Shown: piece by piece, positions 46,879-51,576 of the stretch
Layout: the number at the start of each line of letters is the position of its first letter
Numbering within the stretch: the first letter of the stretch is position 1
Assembly (NCBI GenBank): GCA_031763025.1
Contig: JASSKH010000005.1
Span: 17,140,128 to 17,204,127, forward strand
Direction: 5' to 3'
Origin: Macrocystis pyrifera
Lineage: Eukaryota > Sar > Phaeophyceae > Laminariales > Laminariaceae
Length of the DNA stretch: 64,000 bases
Notes under the pieces: model-generated
What the model was told of the DNA's origin: nothing
What the model saw: only the letters and a program-made list of their open reading frames with translations
Database searches by the model: none
Made by a program: the position numbers and the translations under genes

Positions 46879-49800
46879 CTTTGGTTTCACCCCCCATTGT
46901 GTTTCCGAGGTTTTTGATACTGCGAGTATTAGGTTATATATGCACAATATTTTTTCCGGAGTTTGATACTTCGAGTGATGGGCTGTACCCAGTGTATTTT
47001 AGGTTTAATACTGAGAATACTGGCAACCTGAGAGTGTACTGGTACTGCCCCAGTATATGTGCTCCCCCAACTCGCCCAACATCTTCAGGCGCTCCGCGCT
47101 TGGTGCAAGCAATGTCTGTCTGGTCGGTGAAAAACCCGACGTGCTCCGTCCCGGCACTGTAGGGATGCGAGGGTCTATGGCCATACGACTACGGCCATGC
47201 ATGACATGAGTACCCCCCACACACACCTCAATTCGGCCAATGACGATGTTGTCATACGCCGTTGGCCGTTGCCCCCGTCTAGCAAGCCTAGTTCTGGGAA
47301 AAAAATACTTGGAATTAGTGTGGGGGATGATCTTGTATCACGAGCAATAGAGCACGTATATAAAAAAGGTGTCGTAACATCACCCCTTCCTCCCCCCCCC
47401 CCCCCCCCCCCCCCCTTCCTTCGTAAACTTCCTCCAGCCTCCGGTGTACGGCGATCTCAGCTGTCCGTCCCCGCCCCCAACGGCGATGCGCTCGTCCGTG
47501 GGGGGGTCGGGGTCGTCCTTCATGCCCTGCGCGACGCCCTCTACGCACGGCGGCGGCGGCTCTCGCGCGCCGATGCTGTCGCCCTCGGAGACTCCCACCC
47601 TGTCCCCGGCAGGGCCTAGCCCTTCCCCCGGCGGCGTCAACTTCTCGCCGTACGGTTCCGGAGTGTCTCCCGCTGATGCGCTCTTCCCGTACCCGACGAT
47701 ATCGCCGGCGGGATCGACCGCCGTGTCGCCCACGACCGTGCACAGGCTGGGGGCTGACACCTCGGCGTCTAGGAGGTGCTCGATGACTTCTGCCGCGGAG
47801 ATGGACGAGGAGGAGGACGGCAGGGGGTGCTTGATAATGGGGCTGTCTACCATGGGGGAGGAGCGGCCGGAGCCTCTGCTCGGGGGGGGGGGCGGACGGG
47901 GGTGGGTGGAGGCGGTGTGGGGGAGGGGGAGAGGGGGCGGGGGCGACCCGCTTCCGCAGCTGTTCGAGCTTGCGGATGAACTGGGGGGGCAGGGTGCTAG
48001 TGGGTTACGCTGGAGCCAGCTGACCGTGTATGATGACCAGGTGAGAATGTAGTAGGGTGTGCGTGTTTAGCTTTGTTGCTTTTTTTTTGGAAGGGAGAGG
48101 GGTCGCGAGTTGCCTCGGTAATAGTTACCCCTGGTATCTGTTGGTAGGACCACTCTGGCCGGAAATATAGGAACCGTTCGGGTGTAAATATGAAGACCAA
48201 ATGGTCCTAATATTTTCGTTCAGAGTGGTAAATAATAGTGCGGTACAGTACAGGACAACTCCTGTTGATACAAGACTAGGAATACCTAAGTGTACACTCT
48301 AAAAAAACACTATTAATAGTGTTGAGAAAGCCAGGGTGAAATTTAGAGGAAACTGAGGGTCGCGTGTCGCCCGCCAGCAACCACTGCGATACAGAACAAG
48401 ATATATATATATATATGTATGTGTACACCAAGGAGAAGGGAAAAAGCCAGGCTGGAGGTGTAACACCTCGGACAACAGGTCATCGATGCCCACTTACATG
48501 ATCTAGATCTTTCCGGGCAGATAGATTCCTGATCTGTATGATCTAGCTCATGTTGCTGGGTATAACCTGCATTATCTATAGGGCGTATTTGCTGGGTTGG
48601 ATCCTTGCTGTACAGTTCCCGCACACCATCTCGTACCGGCAGGTTAGGATCTATCTGTAGATTATCTATCTGTAGATGATCTGTCTGTACGTGATCTGTC
48701 CGTCCATCGTGTGGAACATTTGCAGGAGAATAATAATTTCGGGAGCGTTGTGCTGAAAGAAAACGTAGAGAGCACCCTTTCCCAACGAGGAAACTGCAAC
48801 CTTCGCCAGCATTTTCGTTTCTTCCTGGTATGAAGTACGTACAGTATGTACGTAGAGGTCCTGTCCTGTATATACCTGGTACATGGTACATGGTATCTCT
48901 CTGGACAAAATGTAAGGAAATCCACCAGCACACACAAGTTGACGACAGTTCAAAACATCCTGCTGCGCGAGTTTCTAGTTACAGCTGACTATCGTAGTGG
49001 GAGGAGGGAGGGAGGGAGGGAGGGAGGGGGTCTTGATCTCTTGTGGAGGCCGGCGAGCTTGAAGAATGAACTAGCTCTCCCCGCGTCGGCGTCCCACGCT
49101 TGGGCTCACCGATGAGCAATGAATGCCCTTGTAGGAGTGGTGCTTATTTTCTGAATACCCTTGCAGGGGCGGTGCCTTGTTTTCTTATTACGGGGGTCCA
49201 TAGTTAATAGGACCTATGGTATACTTTAAAACATACCGGTATATATTTACTATTTTTAACAACAATATTTGGTCCTTTTTACTATGGTCCCCCGTAATAA
49301 TACCCTTGTATATAGCGGTGGTGCCTTATGTTCTGAGCTCCTCACCTCAAACATGAAACATCTTCGCTCAATTACAGCCGCTACTACGGCTGTAGTCCTA
49401 TGCCAAATATTATGCTCGAGTGGTAAAAGTATCGTACTATTACGGGGGACCATAGTTAATAGGACCAAATACTGTTTGTAAAATAGGTAAATATATACCA
49501 GGTAGGTTTTTGTGTGTACCGTAGGTCCTATTAACTATGGTCCCCCGTAATAGCCCGCAGTTGTTCACTTAAGGAGATAAATCGGTAACAAGCTATTGCC
49601 TCAGAAGAAGAAAAAAAAAAGGTGTCACCCCTTACCGTGGGATGAGTCCGGTTTTTTTTGTTGGATTCTTTGTGTCACCTCCACGATAAACAGCGATGCA
49701 CCCACCCCCTCCCACGAGGGCAGGTTGACCATCATTCTAGAAAGTGTTTTAGGGTCACTGCTCTGGACGAGACGAATATTTTTTACCCTAATAAGCCAAT

Positions 49801-51315
49801 CAGACCCAACCGGAAAGTGGTCGACACACCCTGTCTACGACGCGAATGTAACTGTCCCTAACCCCGAGGCAAATAGACACAATCAACCATTGATCGTAGA
49901 GCGTTAGTACACTAGTCTCGCGCGCAGTGTGGGCCAACCATTTTCTCGGATTACCTAGATGGCAAGCTGTACTTCACGCTCTGTCCAAGGTCTACATACT
50001 GCCCTGTGCACACGTTCGTTGGTGCCTGGATTTTGTTTTGTCACCGGGTATTTTGCATGGGGGTAGACCTGATACTTTAAGTGTTATGTTGATCGATCGT
50101 GTAGCTTAGTGGGTAACACTTCCGCGATTATGTAGGTGTCGTGCAGCCTTCCTTCCCCATCGTGGGGTTGCTGACGTGTGCTGTCCCGTTCCGTCGTGTA
50201 CCGTCCCATCGGCCGTCGACTCTGTCGGACTTTTGGCGCCTCCACTGTTGTTGTTGCTGCACCTGGTTCGCAGGACTTGGTGCCGCAGTGCTGCTTCCTC
50301 CTGGTGCCGCCGGGCGAGCAGAACTTCCTTTGGGTCGGGAAGGGTTTCGCGGAGTCTCACGCGTCGGTGAGAGCTGTAAACACGGACATGTATACTACAT
50401 CAGTCGCGCGTGCGAAGTCGCACACGTTCGCAGATGCGTACGCTAAGCGGTAGTGGTGCACTTTTCTGCTGCAGCCTTTGTGCTTGCAGCCTTGACGTTT
50501 GGCTTGCAGCAATAGCTTTCCGGGTTTTGTCTCTCGCGCGGCTGGCTGCCACTTGAGTGTGTTGAAATGTTTGTGGAATGTGTGTGTGATAACAACCTCA
50601 TTACTGTCTCGATGCTGTGGTGACGACTCTACCAACCCCCCCCTACTTGAGAATGGGCGACCGCCGGGGTCCGAGTTTTTTCGCGGTCCAAGGTTTCCTC
50701 CCGTGCTACCTTTGACAAAAGATGCAAGGAGACAGCACTCTCGCCCCTTGACTGACTCTAACTACTAGATTCGAGTATGGAACAATCAACCCCACACCCT
50801 TGACTACTCACGATTGCCACTGCTTGACATGTACGCTGACATACTTGGCTGTGACAGTCTAGTGTCGCCTCTTCGATTGTTTGGTCGCTTCCGTGTCCCC
50901 TACGAAGCCCTCCCCAGCTACGAACCCTCTTTGTTTGGTTCCTTTCTTGTGTGTGCCGATCCGGCTCTACTTTTGTGTCCACGCAAAAGCGGCGATTTCG
51001 TTTGATGTTTTATCCTCACTTCTATTTCCAGCCTAAAGGGCAAGACATCCTTTCTGCTACTTCTTCACAAAACTTTTTTTTTTCCCATTGTGATTGATGC
51101 CTTTCTTGATGTTCGCCCAGTTTGTGCCTGTTTTGCTCCTAGAAAAGTCCAAGTATGGTACACACTCAAATGCCAAAAAGCCCAATTTTGTACTTGTCTC
51201 TTTTGAGAAAAAAAAAATGCTGAGTGCTATGTGGCGTAGTGAATATACATGAGCCTAGCGATGATGCGGCATGAAACCACAGCCCAAAGTCTCAATCAAT
51301 CCGCACCCCCGCCCG

Positions 51316-51358
<43 letters not shown>

Positions 51359-51576
51359 CACTCCCCGTATAACAATCCCTTTCCGTCCCTAAGCTTGGAA
51401 ATCTTAGCCTTCCGCAGATTCAGTCGCTGGCGAGGGAAGTAGCGGTTCGAGATGCGAGGAGGCAATCTGGCCGAGTTATACCCGGACCTTCCGATGTGGA
51501 GACGGCTGTACTCCTAGTGGGCGACGGCAACGAGCCGCCCGAGTGGTGGTCGTCGTTCGAGAGGGGATATGCGTAG
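23568..51576 (+). CDS. MKP1: MAP kinase phosphatase 1-like dual-specificity phosphatase with gelsolin-like modules (9 exons)
   Basis: Cys-based dual-specificity phosphatase. By analogy with plant MKP1 it would dephosphorylate MAP kinases (inference). Exons: 23568-23978, 35917-36042, 39735-39883, 42576-42726, 44346-45144, 46037-46188, 47438-48040, 50274-50366, 51418-51576. They sum to 2643 bases, an open frame of 880 residues, with all phases matching and GT-AG throughout. Order: Ser/Pro-rich N-terminus (1-115); KLEKFRYECSE leading into the phosphatase domain (about 120-279) with GITHIINCAG, likely acid Asp192, and HCVQGVSR (H222, C223, R229); a gelsolin-like module (about 300-596) split by a 200-residue Ala/Ser/Pro insert; a disordered Ser/Pro/Gly segment (597-790); and a second gelsolin-like module (798-880) ending NEPPEWWSSFERGYA. 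The DSRGCFLLVA and VFVWKGSQS pieces mirror plant MKP1. Start: first in-frame ATG after a stop. Upstream exons cannot be excluded. Confidence 0.88.
25074..25110. repeat. (CTG)n microsatellite
   Basis: About 12 pure CTG triplets on the + strand, in MKP1-like intron 1. Confidence 0.95.
26013..26038. repeat. Poly-C tract
   Basis: About 26 consecutive C, internal to MKP1-like intron 1 and not near a splice site. Confidence 0.95.
27155..27243. mobile_element. MITE family B, copy 4
   Basis: TAGCCCTTGCGGGACTGCTG, CAGTCCCGTTTTGGAGACAA and the inverse (GCGGGAGTGCAGTACTGAAG). Shorter loop than siblings (ACTCGAATGG). Confidence 0.75.
27400..28080. other. AT-shifted island without host repeats
   Basis: Roughly 680 bp of lower GC content than the surrounding DNA, with none of the repeat families or TA-core-TA words common elsewhere in this intron. 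Several short open frames occur on - strand (27892-28083, 27544-27840) whose residue make-up looks protein-like, but I recognise no family. It could be an old insertion of foreign DNA. Confidence 0.3.
28418..28578 (-). mobile_element. TIR element family C, copy 3
   Basis: Both ends intact: GATGTCAGGAGACAGC and TGTCTCCCGACATCTTTG. In MKP1-like intron 1, inverted relative to copy 1. Confidence 0.8.
28844..28955 (+). mobile_element. MITE family A, copy 4
   Basis: TTACTACGGGGGTCCATAGT to TACTATGGTCCTCCGTAATA. Belongs with the copies at 40207 and 49185 to a subgroup that reads GGGTCCATAGTTAATAGG. Confidence 0.85.
28965..29060. mobile_element. MITE family B, copy 5
   Basis: ACCCTTTTAGTGCTGCAG to CAGGACTACGGTAC. 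Only 10 bp from MITE A copy 4. Its loop carries TTTTTCCAGGTAG where siblings have TTCAAGTAG. Confidence 0.7.
29350..29442 (+). repeat. Dispersed repeat family F, copy 3
   Basis: GAATCGGCACGGACACCGG, TGTCCTGGATGTCGACGG, then a diverged TTCAATGTGGAGAACACAC. Confidence 0.55.
30353..30677 (+). mobile_element. tRNA-derived SINE, copy 3
   Basis: 5' edge slightly trimmed (ATGCCTTGGTAGGTGG), 17-base A tail at 30661-30677. Followed with no gap by copy 4 in the same orientation. Confidence 0.88.
30678..30980 (+). mobile_element. tRNA-derived SINE, copy 4
   Basis: Starts TCCCCGGTGGCTTGG immediately after the A tail of copy 3, and ends GGAAAGTAAAATTGAC without a tail. Together the two form a SINE dimer. 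Confidence 0.85.
31465..31580 (+). mobile_element. MITE family A, copy 5, carrying a TTAATA insertion
   Basis: Left arm reads GGGGGGGCATATTAATAGTA where the copy at 36327 reads GGGGGGGCATAGTAAATA: six extra bases, TTAATA, at a TA. The right end is truncated or diverged (CTATGGTCTCCCGCA). Confidence 0.8.
31659..31682. repeat. Poly-G tract
   Basis: About 24 consecutive G, internal to MKP1-like intron 1. Confidence 0.95.
31902..32229 (+). mobile_element. tRNA-derived SINE, copy 5
   Basis: Full-length with TCCCCGGTGGCTTGG start and an A-rich tail (AAAAAAACATAAAAAAAA). T arm has one change (AAGTCCCACC). Confidence 0.88.
32385..32483. mobile_element. MITE family B, copy 6
   Basis: GGACTGCAGTCAGTCCCGTT, CTGGGGACGGCCTACTTGG and inverse AGAACGGGACTACAGTTC. 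Confidence 0.7.
33666..33763. mobile_element. MITE family B, copy 7
   Basis: GCCTTTTAGGGGAAACTACA to ACGGGACTGCACTCCTAAAA. The outer left arm has an internal change. Confidence 0.7.
35432..35745. repeat. Family E repeat, copy 2
   Basis: The most complete copy: GATCTGTATGATCTGTATG, CATCATGTTGCCGGGTGG, CTGGGTTAGGGCTGTACTG, CACAGATCCTGCACGACATC and trailing TGTAGATGATCTACC words. It ends 170 bp before MKP1-like exon 2. Confidence 0.65.
35917..36042 (+). CDS. MKP1: MKP1-like exon 2 (start of phosphatase domain)
   Basis: Acceptor CGCTGAAG, donor GAATAT|GTGAGA. Encodes VSGSFMFVSGEDAAKQQGLV and GITHIINCAGPQCPNYLEY, the N-terminal beta strands of a dual-specificity phosphatase fold. Confidence 0.88.
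36327..36435 (+). mobile_element. MITE family A, copy 6
   Basis: TTATTACGGGGGGGCATAGT to ACTAGGGTCACCCGTAATAG. Closest sibling of copy 5. In MKP1-like intron 2. Confidence 0.82.
36740..36835 (+). repeat. Dispersed repeat family F, copy 4
   Basis: GAATCGGCACGGACACTGGT, GTGCTGGATGTCGACGGG, AGAAAGAACGGTTTAATGTG then GAAGACACACC: the best preserved copy. Confidence 0.6.
37072..37165. mobile_element. MITE family B, copy 8
   Basis: CAACCCTTTTAATAGTGACT, CCGTTTTCGGGGACAAACCA and inverse. First of a run of seven MITEs in 2.1 kb of MKP1-like intron 2. Confidence 0.75.
37368..37463. mobile_element. MITE family B, copy 9
   Basis: CAACCCTTTTTATAGCTACA, CCCGCTTTTGGGGACAAAG and inverse AAACGGGACTGCAGTCCTAA. 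Confidence 0.78.
37509..37618 (-). mobile_element. MITE family A, copy 7
   Basis: TATTACGGGGGACCGTAGTG to CTATGGTCCTCCGTAGTA. Confidence 0.82.
37647..37744. mobile_element. MITE family B, copy 10
   Basis: GGCCCGTTTTGGACTTCAGT to AAACGGGACTGCGGTCCG. Only 29 bp from MITE A copy 7. Confidence 0.75.
37976..38083 (+). mobile_element. MITE family A, copy 8
   Basis: Left end eroded (GTTGCGGAGGACCGTAGTA), right end intact (GCTATGGTCCCCCGTAATA). Confidence 0.8.
38552..38660 (+). mobile_element. MITE family A, copy 9
   Basis: TATTACGGGGGACCATAGTA to CTATGGTCCTCCGTAATA; close to the family consensus. Confidence 0.85.
39080..39176. mobile_element. MITE family B, copy 11
   Basis: TCCCTTTTATGCATGCAGTG, CCCGTTTTGGGGAGAAACCA and inverse AAACGGGACTGTAGTCCTTA. 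Confidence 0.72.
39393..39427. repeat. (TCC)n microsatellite
   Basis: About 12 TCC triplets within a longer pyrimidine-rich stretch (39270-39430), 310 bases before MKP1-like exon 3. Confidence 0.92.
39735..39883 (+). CDS. MKP1: MKP1-like exon 3 (catalytic HCxxGxSR loop)
   Basis: Acceptor GTCGCGCAG, donor TCGAG|GTGAGC, ends phase 2. Contains FLRLNFYDHRTED (probable general acid Asp) and ILVHCVQGVS with the Arg split across the intron. A 27-base G run begins 34 bases after the donor. Confidence 0.95.
39917..39943. repeat. Poly-G tract after a 5' splice site
   Basis: 27 consecutive G starting 34 bases downstream of the exon 3 donor. Confidence 0.95.
40100..40160. repeat. (GGCTGC)n repeat
   Basis: GCGGCTGCGGCTGC-type hexamer repeat of about 60 bp, immediately before MITE A copy 10. 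Confidence 0.85.
40207..40314 (+). mobile_element. MITE family A, copy 10
   Basis: TATTACGGGGGTCCATAGTT to AACTATGGTCCTCCGTAATA. In MKP1-like intron 3. Sibling of copy 12. Confidence 0.85.
40505..40690. repeat. Dispersed repeat family D, copy 3 (inverted)
   Basis: Starts at GGGGGGTACTC, then CATGGACCCTCGCATCCCTA, GAACACGTCGGGTTTTTC, GATCAAGCAGACATTGG, AGCGCGAAGCGCCGTGAGGT, AAGGGTGGGCTGCATCGC. Confidence 0.6.
40973..41147 (+). mobile_element. TIR element family C, copy 4
   Basis: ATATGTCACGAGACATGTC to GCTGTCTCCTGACATCTTT. Internal duplication of the AAGGCATGTC block makes it slightly longer. Confidence 0.75.
41170..41350. repeat. Dispersed repeat family G, copy 1
   Basis: Shares CGATTGGGGGATGAT, GAGTTACAATGGTTGA, TACAGTACGGGC/TACGGCACGGGC and GGTTATCGACCATCGTTT with the copy at 43370. 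Unclassified. Confidence 0.5.
42576..42726 (+). CDS. MKP1: MKP1-like exon 4 (end of phosphatase domain)
   Basis: Acceptor ATGCCCAG. Completes the catalytic Arg, then SCTLAIAWLMLTTGIDYDEA, LKVRQGRPICAPNTGF and CSLLEWQRR: the helices that close a dual-specificity phosphatase domain. Donor CAGCAG|GTGTGT followed 47 bases later by a 20-base G run. Confidence 0.95.
42774..42793. repeat. Poly-G tract after a 5' splice site
   Basis: 20 consecutive G starting 47 bases after the MKP1-like exon 4 donor. Confidence 0.95.
42940..43200. repeat. Family E repeat, copy 3
   Basis: Inverted copy: GATAGATCATGATCTGTCTG, CCTGCCGTTATGAGAGG, CAGATAGATCACACCCAGG and CACGTGGCAAAATGAG blocks. Confidence 0.6.
43370..43625. 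repeat. Dispersed repeat family G, copy 2
   Basis: Longer copy with CGCGTGATTGGGGAATGG, GAGTTGCAATGGTTGAAAG and GGTTATCAACCATTGTTTAG. In MKP1-like intron 4. Confidence 0.5.
43690..43850 (+). mobile_element. MITE family A, copy 11, inside a longer palindrome
   Basis: The MITE proper is 43713-43825. Unlike siblings, the palindrome extends outward: GGTTAGAATTATTACGG on the left mirrors CCGTAATACTGTAATAATT then CTAACC on the right. Either the element inserted at the centre of another palindrome or flanking DNA was inverted and duplicated. Confidence 0.75.
44346..45144 (+). CDS. MKP1: MKP1-like exon 5 (gelsolin module interrupted by low-complexity insert)
   Basis: Acceptor GTCCCCAG after a (CCCCG)n-like tract. 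Encodes LFPNDLVLKICLHEDDRKHV and ALDSRGCFLLVA, then about 200 residues rich in Ala, Pro, Ser and Arg with RRTPEG/RLTPEG/RRTPDG repeats, then VVDVFVWKGSQST. The two ends together form one gelsolin-like sheet in plant MKP1, so the insert is inside the module. Confidence 0.88.
45275..45352. mobile_element. MITE family B, copy 12 (decayed)
   Basis: Only pieces match: CGGAACAAACTGCTCGAC, TTAGGACTG, TGAAAGGGTTA. In MKP1-like intron 5. Confidence 0.4.
45506..45745. repeat. Minisatellite, unit about 30 bp
   Basis: About seven degenerate units around GGAGGCTTTCTTGGCGT followed by AGGAAA spacers, filling most of the centre of MKP1-like intron 5. Confidence 0.8.
46037..46188 (+). CDS. MKP1: MKP1-like exon 6 (gelsolin module, C-terminal part)
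   Basis: Acceptor CGCTTCTAG, donor AGAGAG|GTGGGC. Encodes MLELARQGAVWLREYEGWG and APVVEEGQEPREMLRHLEHQ; the helix followed by a VxEGxEP strand is a gelsolin hallmark. Confidence 0.85.
46290..46590. repeat. Family E repeat, copy 4
   Basis: Blocks GATCACGGTCTAGATCATCC, GTACAGATCCCACTCGG and GATAGATAGATCCTACCCGG, plus repeated GGGGATCTGATCTG words on the right. Some internal rearrangement. Confidence 0.5.
46846..46873. repeat. (GA)n microsatellite
   Basis: About 14 GA units in MKP1-like intron 6. Confidence 0.95.
47056..47219. repeat. Dispersed repeat family D, copy 4
   Basis: GCTCCCCCAACTCGCCCAAC to CATGCATGACATGAGTACCC, same orientation as copies 1 and 2; complete. In MKP1-like intron 6. 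Confidence 0.65.
47392..47415. repeat. Poly-C tract before a 3' splice site
   Basis: 24 consecutive C ending 22 bases before the MKP1-like exon 7 acceptor, where it can serve as the polypyrimidine tract. Confidence 0.95.
47438..48040 (+). CDS. MKP1: MKP1-like exon 7 (disordered linker)
   Basis: Acceptor TTCCTCCAG 22 bases after a 24-base C run. Encodes 201 residues rich in Ser, Pro and Gly (many SP pairs, possible MAP kinase sites by inference), an acidic patch MDEEEDG, a Gly-rich stretch over a ten-base G run (47881-47890), and the start of the second gelsolin module (LRWSQLTVYDDQ). Confidence 0.82.
48488..48700. repeat. Family E repeat, copy 5
   Basis: GATCTGTATGATCTAGCTC, CATGTTGCTGGGTATAACC, TTGCTGGGTTGGATCC, TAGATTATCTATCTGTAG. 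Confidence 0.65.
49003..49026. repeat. (GGGA)n microsatellite
   Basis: Short GGAGGGAGGGAGGGAGGG run in MKP1-like intron 7. Confidence 0.9.
49185..49299 (+). mobile_element. MITE family A, copy 12, carrying a TACCGG insertion
   Basis: Interior reads AAAACATACCGGTATATATT where siblings (28844, 40207) read AAAAC or AAAACC then TATATATT. Six extra bases give the word TACCGGTA. In MKP1-like intron 7. Confidence 0.83.
49438..49552 (-). mobile_element. MITE family A, copy 13, carrying a CCAGGTA insertion
   Basis: Interior reads AAATATATACCAGGTAGGTT where the copy at 13140 reads AAATATATAGGTT. Seven extra bases create TACCAGGTA. It lies 139 bp from copy 12 in the opposite orientation. Confidence 0.83.
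50274..50366 (+). CDS. MKP1: MKP1-like exon 8 (second gelsolin-like module)
   Basis: Acceptor TGGTTCGCAG, donor GCGTCG|GTGAGA. Encodes 31 residues DLVPQCCFLLVPPGEQNFLW then VGKGFAESHAS; the FLLV...FLWVGKG pattern matches gelsolin strands. Confidence 0.88.
50716..50846 (-). mobile_element. TIR element family C, copy 5 (shortened)
   Basis: AAAGATGCAAGGAGACAGC, CACCCTTGACTACTCACG, TGACATGTACGCTGACATAC. Internal deletion relative to siblings. In MKP1-like intron 8. Confidence 0.55.
51319..51357. repeat. Poly-C tract before a 3' splice site
   Basis: 39 consecutive C, the longest homopolymer in the window, 60 bases before the last MKP1-like exon. Confidence 0.95.
51418..51576 (+). CDS. MKP1: MKP1-like exon 9 (end of second gelsolin module, stop)
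   Basis: Acceptor CTTCCGCAG preceded by a 39-base C run ending 60 bases upstream. Encodes IQSLAREVAVRDARRQSGR and VLLVGDGNEPPEWWSSFERG, TAG stop at 51574-51576. The NEPPEWW ending corresponds to the gelsolin ExxEFW signature. Confidence 0.88.
   Translation: MQSLAREVAVRDARRQSGRVIPGPSDVETAVLLVGDGNEPPEWWSSFERGYA

Noticed and set aside
46779-47162. Open frame with Arg-Glu run
   Set aside because: Produced by the GA microsatellite and then a family D repeat.
50098-50170. tRNA-like 5' half (TAGCTTAGTGGGTAACAC)
   Set aside because: The A-box match is good, but no B box or T arm follows at a usable distance, and no acceptor stem can be closed.
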